Assembly (NCBI GenBank): GCA_035537095.1
Contig: DATLMV010000248.1
Span: 1 to 20,651 of the forward strand
Reading direction: 5' to 3'
DNA: 20,651 nucleotides
Source: DASWNP01 sp035537095
Lineage (GTDB): Bacteria > Acidobacteriota > Blastocatellia > Pyrinomonadales > Pyrinomonadaceae
Shown: positions 1-8,546 of the stretch, piece after piece
Numbering within the stretch: the stretch's first letter is position 1
How the letters are laid out: each line of letters opens with the position of its first letter
Program-made: the position numbers and the translations under genes
Notes under the pieces: model-generated
What the model was told of the DNA's origin: nothing
Database searches by the model: none
Seen by the model: only the letters and a program-made list of their open reading frames with translations

Positions 1-800
1 CAGTCCAACTCTTCGCGGATCGTTTTGATCGCGCGCTTAACGGTCGGCTTCGACATGACGTAGTGCGTCTTCGGATAGATGGGCAGACGCGAGGTGTGCT
101 TGTGCAGAACTTCGCCGAGCAGAGGGTCAATCGTCGTGATGGTGTCAATCTCGTCGCCCCAGAGTTCGATGCGGTAGGCTTGCTCCTGATAACTCGGAAA
201 GATTTCCACGATGTCGCCGCGCACGCGGAAACTCCCGCGCCCGAACTCTATGTCGGAGCGTTCGTATTGCAGCTCGACCAGTTTTTGCACGAGCGCGTCG
301 CGCGCCATCTTCATGCCCGGCTCGACGAAGAGCAGCATGTTGTAATAAGCGTCGGGGTCGCCGAGGCCGTAGATGCAGGAGACGGAGGCGACGACGATCA
401 CGTCGCGGCGTTCGAAGAGAGCGCGCGTGGCGGAGAGGCGGAGGCGGTCAATCTCCTCGTTGATGGTCGCCTCTTTTTCGATGTACATGTCGGCGGCGGG
501 GACGTAAGCCTCCGGCTGGTAGTAGTCGTAATAGGAGACGAAATACTCGACGGAGTTTTCGGGGAAGAAGTTTTTGAACTCCTGATAGAGTTGCGCGGCG
601 AGCGTCTTGTTGTGGGCGATGACGAGCGTGGGGCGCTGCGTGCGCTGGATGACGGAGGCGACGGAGAAGGTCTTGCCGCTGCCGGTGATGCCGAGCAGGA
701 CTTGATCTTTCGCGCCGTCGTCCAAGCCGCGCACGAGCGCTTCGATGGCCTGCGGCTGATCGCCCTGCGGGGTGAAATCCGAACGAAGCTGGAAACTCAT
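1..800 (-). CDS. uvrB: UvrB, excinuclease ABC subunit B (5' part, runs off left edge)
   Basis: This is the damage-recognition helicase-like subunit of the UvrABC nucleotide-excision repair nuclease, a cytoplasmic protein that receives DNA from UvrA and positions UvrC. The first 266 codons are present, read from an ATG at 800-798. The N-terminus MSFQLRSDFTPQGDQPQAIE is typical of UvrB. Walker A (GITGSGKT) is at residues 37-44. The DNA-clamping beta-hairpin, YYDYYQPEAYVP, is at about 90-101. The stretch ERRDVIVVASVSCIYGLGDP follows at about 130-149, and the UvrA-interaction region (domain 2) comes after it. Full-length UvrB is about 660-680 residues, so roughly 60% lies outside the window. No Shine-Dalgarno precedes the ATG; the 80 bases upstream are a heptamer palindrome that fills the gap to the next gene. 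Identification is secure. Confidence 0.97.
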   Translation of the reverse strand, partial: MSFQLRSDFTPQGDQPQAIEALVRGLDDGAKDQVLLGITGSGKTFSVASVIQRTQRPTLVIAHNKTLAAQLYQEFKNFFPENSVEYFVSYYDYYQPEAYVPAADMYIEKEATINEEIDRLRLSATRALFERRDVIVVASVSCIYGLGDPDAYYNMLLFVEPGMKMARDALVQKLVELQYERSDIEFGRGSFRVRGDIVEIFPSYQEQAYRIELWGDEIDTITTIDPLLGEVLHKHTSRLPIYPKTHYVMSKPTVKRAIKTIREELD

Positions 801-801
801 A

Positions 802-879
802 ATGACAAGTGTCGAGTGATGGATGACAAGTTAATTTCACCCGATTTTAACTTGTCACCCGTCACTTGTCACCCGTCAC
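802..879. repeat. Heptamer-unit palindrome between uvrB and the HEAT-repeat gene
   Basis: Two 33-base arms (802-834 and 847-879) are reverse complements at 26 of 33 positions around a 12-base loop. The 11 bases nearest the loop match perfectly. Each arm reads as 7-base units: ATGACAA, GTGTCGA, GTGATGG, ATGACAA on the left, and GTGACGG, GTGACAA, GTGACGG, GTGACAA on the complement of the right arm. The element fills the whole space between the uvrB start codon (800) and the upstream gene's stop codon (884). No T-tract follows, so it is not a classical intrinsic terminator, although the RNA could fold. Function unknown. Confidence 0.8.
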
Positions 880-883
880 TGTC

Positions 884-3800
884 TCACGAAGCGGAGGTGG
901 GCGTGGCGTTCGGCTGGCTGCTGATCTGGTAGATGGCCTCCATCACGGCGGAGCGCACTTCGGTCGGGAGCGAGCCGCGCACGGCGAGACGGCGGAAGGC
1001 CGGAAGGATCTCCTGCTGACCGCTCAGGGCAAGCAGTTTGACGACGGCGAGGCGCACCTCGTTGTCCGCGTGCGACTCGATGGCCTTGATGAGCGGCTGC
1101 ACTTCGCCCGCCTTCGCCATCAGAAAGAGCAGCGAGAACGATTCGTAAGTCTTATCGCGGCTCTGTCCGGTGAGACGACCGATGGCCTCTTCGGCGAGGC
1201 CGGAGGAAGCGATTGACGCGCCGATGTTGCGCCGACGCACGGGCGCGGATTCGCGCAGGGCGCGCGTGAAGGATTCGGCGCGGTCTTCTTTGAAATTGAA
1301 GAGCGAGCGCGCGGCGGCGTCGCGCACGTCCGTTTCTTCGTCGTCGAAGGCGGCGCAGATTTGCTCGAAGGCATCGTTGCTGTCGAGTTGCGAGAGCAGT
1401 TCGATGGCCGTCACGCGTTCGCCGGGTTCGTCGCTGGCGAGCCGCTCCTGAATAGACTTGGGAACGGTTGACAGGCCCTCGTCAAAGAGGTCAACGCCCT
1501 TATCGGAGGATTTCGCGGAGACGGCTTCGCGCGCCGTCGAGGTGGCGAGCGGGGGCGGTACGGGAGCGGAATAAGTCGCGGTCTCAAACTCGTCGTCCGT
1601 CGCCTCGTCCTGCGGCGTGCCGCTCCATGTTTCGATGCCCCTTGACGTGGCGGGCGGCATGGCGCGTGTCGTCTCCGGCGCGGCTGTCGCGGCGGGCGTC
1701 GCGTGGTGCGCCGTCTCCGGCTCGTCCATGTCGAGTTCGATCCATTCGCTCGCGGCGTCGTCGTGCGCGGACTGCAATCCGGCGACGGGCGCGGCAAACG
1801 ACATCTCGGATGTCGTCTCGCCATGTCGCTCAAACTCGTTCACGGCATCAACCGGCAACGGCTCGAACTCGACCATCTCCGGCTCGGCCTCGACGATGCT
1901 CGTGGCCTCCATCAACGACAACTCATCGGCAGCCGCGCGTGCTTCTTCGGCGCGGCGCGCTTCCTCTGCACGGCGCGCTTCTTCAGCCGCGCGCGCTTCC
2001 TCTGCGCGGCGTGTTTCTTCGATGAGGCGCGTTTGCTCGGCGAGTTGGGCCTCTTCCTCTGCGCGCAGTTCGGCGGCGAGACGGGCTACCTCCGCCGCGC
2101 GTTCCTCTGCGGCGACGCGTTTCTCTTCGGCCAGACGCGCTTCTTCCGCAGCGCGGGCCTCCTGCGCGAGACGCGCCTCTTCGGCGGCCCTCGCCTCCTC
2201 TGCGGCGCGTGCCTCTGCCGCCGCACGACGCGCTTCCTCCGCTGCCTGACGCTCCGCCGCGCGGCGCGACTCTTCCGCCGCGCGGGCTGCTTCTGCGGCA
2301 CGCGCTTCTTCGGCAAGACGCGTTTCTTCAGCCAGTTTCGCTTCGGCGCGGCGCGCTTCTTCGGCGCGGCGCAATTCCTCTGCGGCGCGTGCTTTCTGCG
2401 CCGCGCGCTCGGCTTCGGCGGCGCGCCGGGCTTCTTCCGCCAGACGTGCCTCTTCCGCGACGCGCGCTTCTTCCGCCGCACGCGCTTGTCCGGCGATGCG
2501 TTCGGCTTGCTCTGCGGCACGCGCTTCCTCGGCAAGACGCGCTTCTTCGGCGAGGCGTGCTTCTTCGGCGTCGGCTGTTGCTGCGCCGGACGAATGGGCG
2601 ACGGCTGCGCCGCCGACGATGATGGAAGCAAGTGCGCCGCCGGTGGAGACTTTATTGACGACCGAAGTCTGTTCGTCGGTGACATTGACGGCGGACGGCT
2701 GTTCGCCGGAGACGACGGCGGCGGTCGCTTCGTCAGACGGAGGCGCGGTCGTCGTGTCTATGCCAGCGGTTGCTTCGTCGAGTAGTGCGGCGGGCGCATG
2801 TGTTTCGGCGACGAGGGTCGGCGTTTCATCCGTCGCGGCGACGAGCGTGGGCGTCTCCTGTGTTTCGTCGGCGACGGGAGATGCTGATGGTGTCGTCGTC
2901 GTCTCTTGAATGGGCTGCGTTTCGGCAATCGCGGGGACGGACGCGGCGGGCGCGGCGGCGACGGCGACTCCGGCGGCGCTCGCTTCGATGGCGCGTTGAA
3001 TGAGCGTGCGCGGGACTTTGTGTGTCTGATTCTTCTCGCGTTGTTGCAAGTCTTGCAGCGGTTTGACGGCTGCGGGGTCGCGCACTTCGGCGAGGGCTTC
3101 GACGCTGGCGCGGCGCACTTCGGCGGAGGTGTCCGTGAGCGCGCGGACGAGGTGCGGGGTGGCGGCGTGTTCGCCGGTCAGGCCGAGGGCGCGCGCAGAC
3201 GAGGCGCGTTCGGCGGGCGCGGAGGCGGATTGCAGGTTGCGCGCGGCATCGTCGAGATAACCGTGACGGACGAAGGCGGCGCGGGCGCGTTCGCGTCGTT
3301 CGGCGTTGCGTCCGGCGAGCGCGGCGAGCAGTTCGGCGGAGACGAGTTCGCGCATCCCGACATCCGTGACGGAGAGGACGGAATCGTCGTAGCTCTCGCC
3401 CTTGATGAGTTTCTGCGTCTCATCCTGCACGCGGTCGGCGTCGAAGGCGACGGCAATCTGCTTCGACTCGTCGGCGACGCTCTGCGCCGATGCCTGACTC
3501 GCGGGCGACGATGCGCCGGTCGAGCTTTGCGCCGTCGAACTCTCGGCGGCGAGGGCTGCCGCGCCGCCCGTGAGGGCTGCGGCTGCCGCGATGGTTGATG
3601 AAGGAATTGCTGTAGAAACGTCAGGCGTGCTGGCGGCGTTGGAGGTCGCGGTCGCCTGTGATGTCGTCGCGGTCGCCTGTGATGTCGCGGTCGAAGCGGA
3701 AGATAGTTTGGCGGACGCAGTTTGTTTGACCGGCGTCGGCGTCTTGGCGGCTGGCGGGAGTTCGGGCTGTGCGGACGAGGAACGGCGCGAGGCCCAGAAG

Positions 3801-4732
3801 AGACCGACGCCGACGAGCAGCAGCGCGGCAATCAAAGCGAGCGGCCAGTTGCGCAGGAGCGCCGCGCCGATACCCGTCTGCGTGGCGGGCGCGGCGGCGG
3901 TCGTCGTTGCCGGGTTGACGGCGGAGATGGGCGGCGCGGGTTGTTGTACCTGCGCGAGTTGTTCCGTCGTGGGCGGCGTCGGCGTCGCAGCGGGAGACTC
4001 GACGACGCCCGGCGTCGGGAGCGGTTCCGCCGTCTGGTTCAAGATGTTCGACGGCAGGGCGGCGATGTCGCCCGATGTGTTCGTGTTGGTCTGCGCGGTC
4101 TGCTGTTTGCTGGCGGCGTCGGCGGACTGTCGCGGCGTCGGCGCGGGCGTCGGCTGCGTGCTGGCGGTGTTGGTCTTGCGCGCGTCGTTGGCGTTGGGCT
4201 GTTTCTGCGTGTTGGCGGCGTTCGCGGGCGGCGCGTTCGGCGCGGCGAACTCCACGTCGAGACGATTGAAACGCTGGTTGACGCGCGCGGACGCGCCCGG
4301 TTGCAGGCGGAAGGATAAGACGACATCCTCGCCGCGCTTCTGCACCTGCGCGTCTTCAAAACCGCGACCGCGCACGCCGCTCTTGACGGCGTTGGCGTCC
4401 GCCTTCGGCACGACGACGTAATAACGGTCGCCGCTGCGGTAAGCGGAATAGTCGTTCATCGGCGTGTCGGAGGTGATGGTGACGCGCGAGCCGCTGCCGG
4501 TGTCGCTGGTGCGCAGCGGCGTCAGTCGTCCGGCCTGCCGCGACGTGCCGGATGATGCGCCGGAGGGCGTCGCCTGCGTCGCGGGCTGCGTCTTTTTCGT
4601 TCGCGGCGTGCTCTTGCGCTGCGCGTCCGCGCCGGTCGCGGCGAAGAGTGCGCAGAGAAGCAGGGCGCAGATTGAGACGGCGGAAAGACGCCGCGCGCTA
4701 CGGAGTGGGAAGGAGTCTAGTCTTTGGGGCAT
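884..4732 (-). CDS. Membrane-anchored AMIN-like/HEAT-repeat protein with long coiled-coil insertion
   Basis: A 1282-residue protein of unknown function. An N-terminal signal peptide (hydrophobic about 20-33, cleavage after ADA near residue 37) is followed by an AMIN-like beta domain (about 82-163, containing RFNRLDVEF), a Pro/Thr/Ala-rich linker, one transmembrane helix (about 295-315) followed by arginines, and a HEAT-like segment (about 503-564). Then comes a Glu/Ala/Arg heptad-like coiled coil with endless EEAR repeats (about 721-936), an acidic linker, and a C-terminal HEAT block (about 1089-1270). Positive charges after the helix put the HEAT and coil part in the cytoplasm and the AMIN-like part outside (inferred). 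A TTG nine codons upstream (4759) is in frame, but the ATG at 4732 gives a normal signal peptide; neither has a clear Shine-Dalgarno. It is homologous to the gene just upstream at 4829-7375. HEAT arrays usually act as scaffolds, and AMIN domains often bind cell wall, so an envelope scaffold is plausible but unproven. Confidence 0.85.
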   Translation of the reverse strand: MPQRLDSFPLRSARRLSAVSICALLLCALFAATGADAQRKSTPRTKKTQPATQATPSGASSGTSRQAGRLTPLRTSDTGSGSRVTITSDTPMNDYSAYRSGDRYYVVVPKADANAVKSGVRGRGFEDAQVQKRGEDVVLSFRLQPGASARVNQRFNRLDVEFAAPNAPPANAANTQKQPNANDARKTNTASTQPTPAPTPRQSADAASKQQTAQTNTNTSGDIAALPSNILNQTAEPLPTPGVVESPAATPTPPTTEQLAQVQQPAPPISAVNPATTTAAAPATQTGIGAALLRNWPLALIAALLLVGVGLFWASRRSSSAQPELPPAAKTPTPVKQTASAKLSSASTATSQATATTSQATATSNAASTPDVSTAIPSSTIAAAAALTGGAAALAAESSTAQSSTGASSPASQASAQSVADESKQIAVAFDADRVQDETQKLIKGESYDDSVLSVTDVGMRELVSAELLAALAGRNAERRERARAAFVRHGYLDDAARNLQSASAPAERASSARALGLTGEHAATPHLVRALTDTSAEVRRASVEALAEVRDPAAVKPLQDLQQREKNQTHKVPRTLIQRAIEASAAGVAVAAAPAASVPAIAETQPIQETTTTPSASPVADETQETPTLVAATDETPTLVAETHAPAALLDEATAGIDTTTAPPSDEATAAVVSGEQPSAVNVTDEQTSVVNKVSTGGALASIIVGGAAVAHSSGAATADAEEARLAEEARLAEEARAAEQAERIAGQARAAEEARVAEEARLAEEARRAAEAERAAQKARAAEELRRAEEARRAEAKLAEETRLAEEARAAEAARAAEESRRAAERQAAEEARRAAAEARAAEEARAAEEARLAQEARAAEEARLAEEKRVAAEERAAEVARLAAELRAEEEAQLAEQTRLIEETRRAEEARAAEEARRAEEARRAEEARAAADELSLMEATSIVEAEPEMVEFEPLPVDAVNEFERHGETTSEMSFAAPVAGLQSAHDDAASEWIELDMDEPETAHHATPAATAAPETTRAMPPATSRGIETWSGTPQDEATDDEFETATYSAPVPPPLATSTAREAVSAKSSDKGVDLFDEGLSTVPKSIQERLASDEPGERVTAIELLSQLDSNDAFEQICAAFDDEETDVRDAAARSLFNFKEDRAESFTRALRESAPVRRRNIGASIASSGLAEEAIGRLTGQSRDKTYESFSLLFLMAKAGEVQPLIKAIESHADNEVRLAVVKLLALSGQQEILPAFRRLAVRGSLPTEVRSAVMEAIYQISSQPNATPTSAS
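1925..2570 (-). repeat. Region coding for the Glu/Ala/Arg coiled coil
   Basis: About 215 codons made almost only of variants of AEEAR, RLAEE and RAAEE, reminiscent of TolA domain II or IgA-type coiled-coil spacers. At DNA level it is a degenerate array of 15-21-base units with the plus-strand words 'gcgcttcttc' and 'tctgcggc' repeated throughout. The bias also opens several long artefactual reading frames on the other strand. The paralogous gene at 4829-7375 lacks this region. Confidence 0.85.
3645..3686. repeat. Perfect 21-bp tandem duplication inside the coding region
   Basis: Two identical 21-base copies lie head to tail (3645-3665 and 3666-3686). They encode two copies of TSQATAT in the Thr/Ala-rich linker after the transmembrane helix. 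The length keeps the frame, and perfect identity suggests a recent slippage event in a tolerant linker. Confidence 0.9.
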
Positions 4733-4828
4733 TGCGGTAGTCGAGTCAAAAAAGAGCAACTGTGTGTGGCGGCATTATGCAATAGGCACGCGCCTCTTGT
4801 CACCATTGATTTCGTCCGCCCCCCCGGC

Positions 4829-7375
4829 TCAGGCGTTGCGTCCGGCCAGCACGGCGTCGGACGGCTCCATCTGCTCAATCGCCTCCTTGAGCGCGCCGCG
4901 CACTTTCTCCGGCATCCCGCCGCGCTCGGCAAGCCGCCGCAGGGGTTCGAGAAGCTCGACGGGACGGCCCATCATGCAGAGCAGACGGATGGCGGCGAGC
5001 CGCACGTCAACGCTGCCGTGCTGCGCGATGGCTTCGAGCACGAGACTGAGTTCTCCGGCTTTAACGACCAGCGACAGCAGCGAGAAAGCTTCGTAAGCCT
5101 GCCGTCGGTCGGTGCTCGTCAGGCGGTCGAGCGCCTGCGCGGCGAGTCCCGCTTTGACGCAAGCCTGCGCCACTCCGCGCAACGTCTCGGTGCTCGCGGT
5201 TTCGATGACGCGGACGTATGCGTCGGCGCGGTCGAAGCTCAGGCGCGAGAGCGAACGCGCCGCCGCCGCACGCACTTCGCGCGCTTCGTCGGCCATCGCC
5301 TTCAAGACCGGAGCAAAGACCGACTCGTGGTCGAGCACGCCGAGACTCGTCACGGCTGCGGCGCGCACCGTCGCCTCAACGTCCGTGACCGACATCGCCG
5401 CGAGCGCGTCCACCGAACGCTGCACTTGAAACTGCGCGAGCGATTGCGCCGCGACCGTGCGCGCTTCGATGTCCGTGTCGCTCAAGCGTTCGAGCGCGTC
5501 GGCGAGCGTCTCGTTCTCCAACCATTCGGGCAACTGCTCGACATCTTCCGGAATTTCCAGACCGACGATTTCGCCCGTGAAAGATTCCCGCGCGTTGACG
5601 TAGACGAGCGGCGTGCGGCTCTCCGCAGGTTCAAATCCGTCCGGCTCCTCGGAGTCAACCGAGCAGGCGTTCAAGGCGGGACGCAGCATCGCAACCGGCA
5701 TCTCCGGATACCTGCGCGCCATGTCAATCAACGCGCCGATGGCTCGCGGCAGACGCAGCGCGCCCAGACTCGACACAACTTCGGTTCGCACGACCGACTC
5801 GGGGTCGTACAAAGCTTCGAGCAGGAACGGCAGCGCGGAAGCCGATTTGACTTCGCCGAGCACGCGCGCCGCCGATGCGCGCTCGTAAGCCTCGCCCGCC
5901 AGCAACAACATCGCGCTCTGCCGCGCCACGAAACCATACTCTTCGAGCGCCGTCTGTGCGCGACGATGGCCGTCCGCTTCGACATCGCGCGAGCGCAGGG
6001 CTTTGATCAGAGAAGTTTCGATTGCACGGCGGTCATCGCTCGCACGCGAAGCCAGAACCTCTATCGAGTGAGCTTCGCCCTGCAAAAGTTTGCCGACCTC
6101 TTCGTTGATGCGATACGCGCCGAAAAGCACGGCGGGCATCGAAGAGGCCGAGGGCATCCGCGTGACGGGAGACTTCGCGTTGTTCTTGTCCGCTTTGTCG
6201 AGGGCCACGGCGGGCGGCGTGTGGCGCGTCGCCTGAGGTTCTGCGCCGACGCCGCTCTTGCGTCGCTCGCCCTCGGCGCGCGTGATGAGACGGCGGTCGC
6301 CGCCCCTGCGCCGGTCGCCCTTCGCCTGCTCGAAGAGAGTTTCGCTCTCGTCTTCCGACTCCTGCGCCTCTTTACCTTTCGCCTTGCTCTCCTCTTTCTT
6401 CTTTCCCTTGACCGTTACGCCCGCATCCTGCGCCCCGTCGTCTGCGCCCGTCGAACGGCGCCGACGATAGACGAAGAAGAAGGCCACGAAGCCCGCCGCC
6501 GTCATCCCGATCAGACCCTTCGCGGAGAAGATGAACGAAGACTGCTGCGTCGCGTTGCCGACGTCTGCGCTCTGCTGCGCGGATGCGACGCGCGTTTCGC
6601 CCGTCGCAACCTGCGCCTGCGCGTTCGACTGTTGCGCCGCTGCGTTCGCAGGAGCGACGCTCGAAGCGTTCGCTACGGGCGCGCTCGTGTCTGCGCTCGT
6701 CGCGGCGGGCAGAGCGTTGGAGACTTTGACCGGAGCGACGACGGCTGGCTTGCCTTTGGCATCTGAAACTTTCTCCGCCGCGAATCCCGCGACCGGCGCG
6801 AGACGCTGTTTGACGTTCGTCTGCGGCGCTGCGGCGCGCGCGTTCTCCGCCGTGTTCTGTCGCTCGCCGTCGCGCGTCGGAGCAGCACTAGGACGCGGCG
6901 CGCGCGCGGAAGATTCGACGGACGATGTCTTGTGCTGCGCGGGCGGCGCGTCGCCGTTTGCGCCGTCCTGTATGCCGCCGCTGACGACGAGGTCGAGACG
7001 ATTGAAGCGCGGCTGCACCGTGACGCTCGCGCCCGGTTTGACCGGCACGATGAACTCCAACGAATCGCCGACGCGCTGAATCTTCACGCCGCGCGGCGCG
7101 CTGGTCGGCAACGCCGTCTGCCCCTTCGGCAGCACCACGTGAAAGCCCTCTTTGTCTTGCCACGTCTGCGCGCGCGTCAGGTTGCCGTCGGCTGAGATGG
7201 AGACGGTCGCTTCCCTGTCCGAACTGCGCGAGGCGACGCCCGTGACGCGCACCTCCGGTTCTTTGACGCGTTGCGCGCGCGGCGCACTCGAAGCACAAAA
7301 CGCGATGGCTGCGCCGAGCGTGGCGACAGAACTCAGACGCGCGTATCTGGCAAGGCTGGCTCGTGTGTTTGGCAT
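4829..7375 (-). CDS. Membrane-anchored AMIN-like/HEAT-repeat protein
   Basis: An 848-residue protein of unknown function, paralogous to the product of the next gene downstream. It has a signal peptide (hydrophobic core around SVATLGAAIAFCASS, cleavage near PRAQ at about 35), an AMIN-like beta domain (about 55-130, with RFNRLDLVV matching the paralogue's RFNRLDVEF), a Pro/Ala/Gln-rich linker, one transmembrane helix (about 284-302), a following RRRR cluster, then a charged linker. At least two blocks of HEAT-type helical repeats follow; the last 180 residues align with the paralogue's C-terminus (VRLAAIRLLCMMG against VRLAVVKLLALSG). The ATG at 7375 was chosen because it gives a 35-residue signal like the paralogue's MPQR start. 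An in-frame ATG at 7438 would add 21 residues; neither has a good Shine-Dalgarno. Likely an envelope-anchored scaffold with cytoplasmic HEAT repeats, by inference only. Confidence 0.83.
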   Translation of the reverse strand: MPNTRASLARYARLSSVATLGAAIAFCASSAPRAQRVKEPEVRVTGVASRSSDREATVSISADGNLTRAQTWQDKEGFHVVLPKGQTALPTSAPRGVKIQRVGDSLEFIVPVKPGASVTVQPRFNRLDLVVSGGIQDGANGDAPPAQHKTSSVESSARAPRPSAAPTRDGERQNTAENARAAAPQTNVKQRLAPVAGFAAEKVSDAKGKPAVVAPVKVSNALPAATSADTSAPVANASSVAPANAAAQQSNAQAQVATGETRVASAQQSADVGNATQQSSFIFSAKGLIGMTAAGFVAFFFVYRRRRSTGADDGAQDAGVTVKGKKKEESKAKGKEAQESEDESETLFEQAKGDRRRGGDRRLITRAEGERRKSGVGAEPQATRHTPPAVALDKADKNNAKSPVTRMPSASSMPAVLFGAYRINEEVGKLLQGEAHSIEVLASRASDDRRAIETSLIKALRSRDVEADGHRRAQTALEEYGFVARQSAMLLLAGEAYERASAARVLGEVKSASALPFLLEALYDPESVVRTEVVSSLGALRLPRAIGALIDMARRYPEMPVAMLRPALNACSVDSEEPDGFEPAESRTPLVYVNARESFTGEIVGLEIPEDVEQLPEWLENETLADALERLSDTDIEARTVAAQSLAQFQVQRSVDALAAMSVTDVEATVRAAAVTSLGVLDHESVFAPVLKAMADEAREVRAAAARSLSRLSFDRADAYVRVIETASTETLRGVAQACVKAGLAAQALDRLTSTDRRQAYEAFSLLSLVVKAGELSLVLEAIAQHGSVDVRLAAIRLLCMMGRPVELLEPLRRLAERGGMPEKVRGALKEAIEQMEPSDAVLAGRNA

Positions 7376-7452
7376 GGCTTTTAATCCGTCGGAAAACTTC
7401 AACCCGTTTGAGATGTGTCGAGGCAGGACTTTTTTCATGGCTGTGGTGTCGG

Positions 7453-7472
7453 CAGACAGGCTTGACTGTCTG
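7453..7472. promoter_or_regulatory. Small perfect hairpin in the leader of the HEAT-repeat gene
   Basis: CAGACAG and CTGTCTG form a perfect 7-bp stem around a 6-base loop. It lies 15 bases before the possible ATG at 7438 and about 78 before the preferred start at 7375. It could be an mRNA leader structure or a protein site, and may be chance. The rest of the 216-280 bp gap shows no other recognisable signal. Confidence 0.3.
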
Positions 7473-7654
7473 TGGCGGAGGCGTGAGGCTGTGGATTGCG
7501 TTGGGGCGGCTGGAAACGTCTCTCGGCGTGCCGCCGTTGGTGTTTGCCCGTCCGAAGTCCGCGTGGGCGGCGAGCGGGGGCGTTGCTCGACCGTTGGGAT
7601 TTGTCGGACGCGTGTTGTCTCTGACGAAGGAGAGAAAGAACCGAACGACGCCGT

Positions 7655-8440
7655 TTATCGCTCGTCGTTGAATTTGTAACCGATGCCCCAGACCGTCAAG
7701 ACCATCTGAGGATTTTCCGGGTTGTCCTCGATCTTGGCGCGCAGGCGGTTGATGTGTGAGTCAATGGTGCGGTCGTAGCCTTCGTAGGAGTAGTCCCAGA
7801 TTTTCTCTAGGAGGTATTTGCGCGGAAAGACCCTTCCCGGGTTCGATGCGAACAGCCGCAGGAGTTCAAACTCCTTCGGGGTGAGTTCGACCTGACGGTC
7901 GCCGACGCTCACTTCCCTCTTCGCCGGATCAATACGCAGTCGCCCGCGCACAATCGGCGCTTCCTCGCCCGTCCCTTCCGTGCGCGTGGCGGCACGCACA
8001 CGACGCAGGACGCTCTTGATGCGAGCTTCCAGTTCACGCAAGCTGAAGGGCTTGGTGATGTAATCGTCGGCCCCCATCTCAAGGCCGAGCACCTTGTCAA
8101 CCACGTCGTCCTTCGCCGTCAGCATCAGAATCGGGATGTAAGCGGCCTTCTCGCGCAACTCGCGGCAGACGGCCAATCCATCCATCTTCGGCAGCATCAA
8201 GTCGAGCACGATGGCGTCGGGACGCTCGTTGAGAGCCGCTTGCACGCCCGCCAGCCCGTCCTCCGCCGTGCGGACGGCGTAGCCCCCGCGCGAGAAATAT
8301 TCGTTGATTGCCGTCAGAATATTCTCGTCGTCTTCGATGACGAGCAGCGTCAATTTGCGGTCGCCCGCCTCGGGAAGTTCGTTGTCGTCTTCCCTCGACA
8401 CAGGCTGATTCGGCGCGGGTTTCGTCGTCATTGGCTGCAT
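7655..8440 (-). CDS. OmpR/PhoB-family response regulator
   Basis: A 261-residue two-component DNA-binding transcription factor. The receiver domain (about 30-145) has the acidic pair D37/D38, phospho-acceptor D80 in DAIVLDLMLPKMDG, T108 in MLTAKD and K130 in YITKPF. The winged-helix domain (about 163-258) is the classic PhoB type: ELTPKEFELL, GRVFPRKYLLEKIW, RTIDSHINRLRAKIE and VWGIGYKF. A 28-residue charged N-terminal tail precedes the receiver, longer than usual. The start is ATG 8440; a second ATG three codons on (8431) is possible, and neither has a clear Shine-Dalgarno. No sensor kinase gene is adjacent, so the partner is unknown. It lies upstream of, and on the same strand as, the two HEAT genes, so it may regulate them, but that is only positional. 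Confidence 0.95.
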   Translation of the reverse strand: MQPMTTKPAPNQPVSREDDNELPEAGDRKLTLLVIEDDENILTAINEYFSRGGYAVRTAEDGLAGVQAALNERPDAIVLDLMLPKMDGLAVCRELREKAAYIPILMLTAKDDVVDKVLGLEMGADDYITKPFSLRELEARIKSVLRRVRAATRTEGTGEEAPIVRGRLRIDPAKREVSVGDRQVELTPKEFELLRLFASNPGRVFPRKYLLEKIWDYSYEGYDRTIDSHINRLRAKIEDNPENPQMVLTVWGIGYKFNDER

Positions 8441-8516
8441 ATTTAGCGTGGAAGAGAGCAGGGGGTGTGCTCACGGAACGCGCTCCTAAAGGTTGCCGGA
8501 GCGCCCGGCACTAGAG

Positions 8517-8546
8517 ACTATAACAGGACAACACTATTAAACTCAA
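8517..8546 (-). promoter_or_regulatory. Predicted sigma70-type promoter of the response regulator gene
   Basis: On the minus strand, TTGAGT (8546-8541) is followed after 18 bases by TATAGT (8522-8517). The TATAGT is preceded by TG at the extended -10 position. The -10 matches the consensus at 5 of 6 positions and the -35 at 4 of 6. The transcript would start near 8510 and leave a leader of about 70 bases before the ATG at 8440. Confidence 0.5.

Noticed and set aside
802..879. CRISPR array
   Set aside because: Units are only 7 bases without unique spacers, and no cas genes are present.
63..932. A 289-codon open frame on the plus strand over uvrB
   Set aside because: The minus strand encodes an unmistakable UvrB N-terminus across the same bases.
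1703..2785. A 360-codon open frame on the plus strand opposite the coiled-coil region
   Set aside because: It is an artefact of the repetitive Glu/Ala/Arg codons on the other strand. It has Cys/Phe/Gly-rich low-complexity composition and no start signal, and the minus-strand gene has clear domains.
4724..6766. A 680-codon open frame on the plus strand opposite the second HEAT gene
   Set aside because: Its composition (Arg/His-rich, no domain pattern) is that of a high-GC shadow frame. The minus-strand protein has a signal peptide, membrane helix and HEAT repeats.
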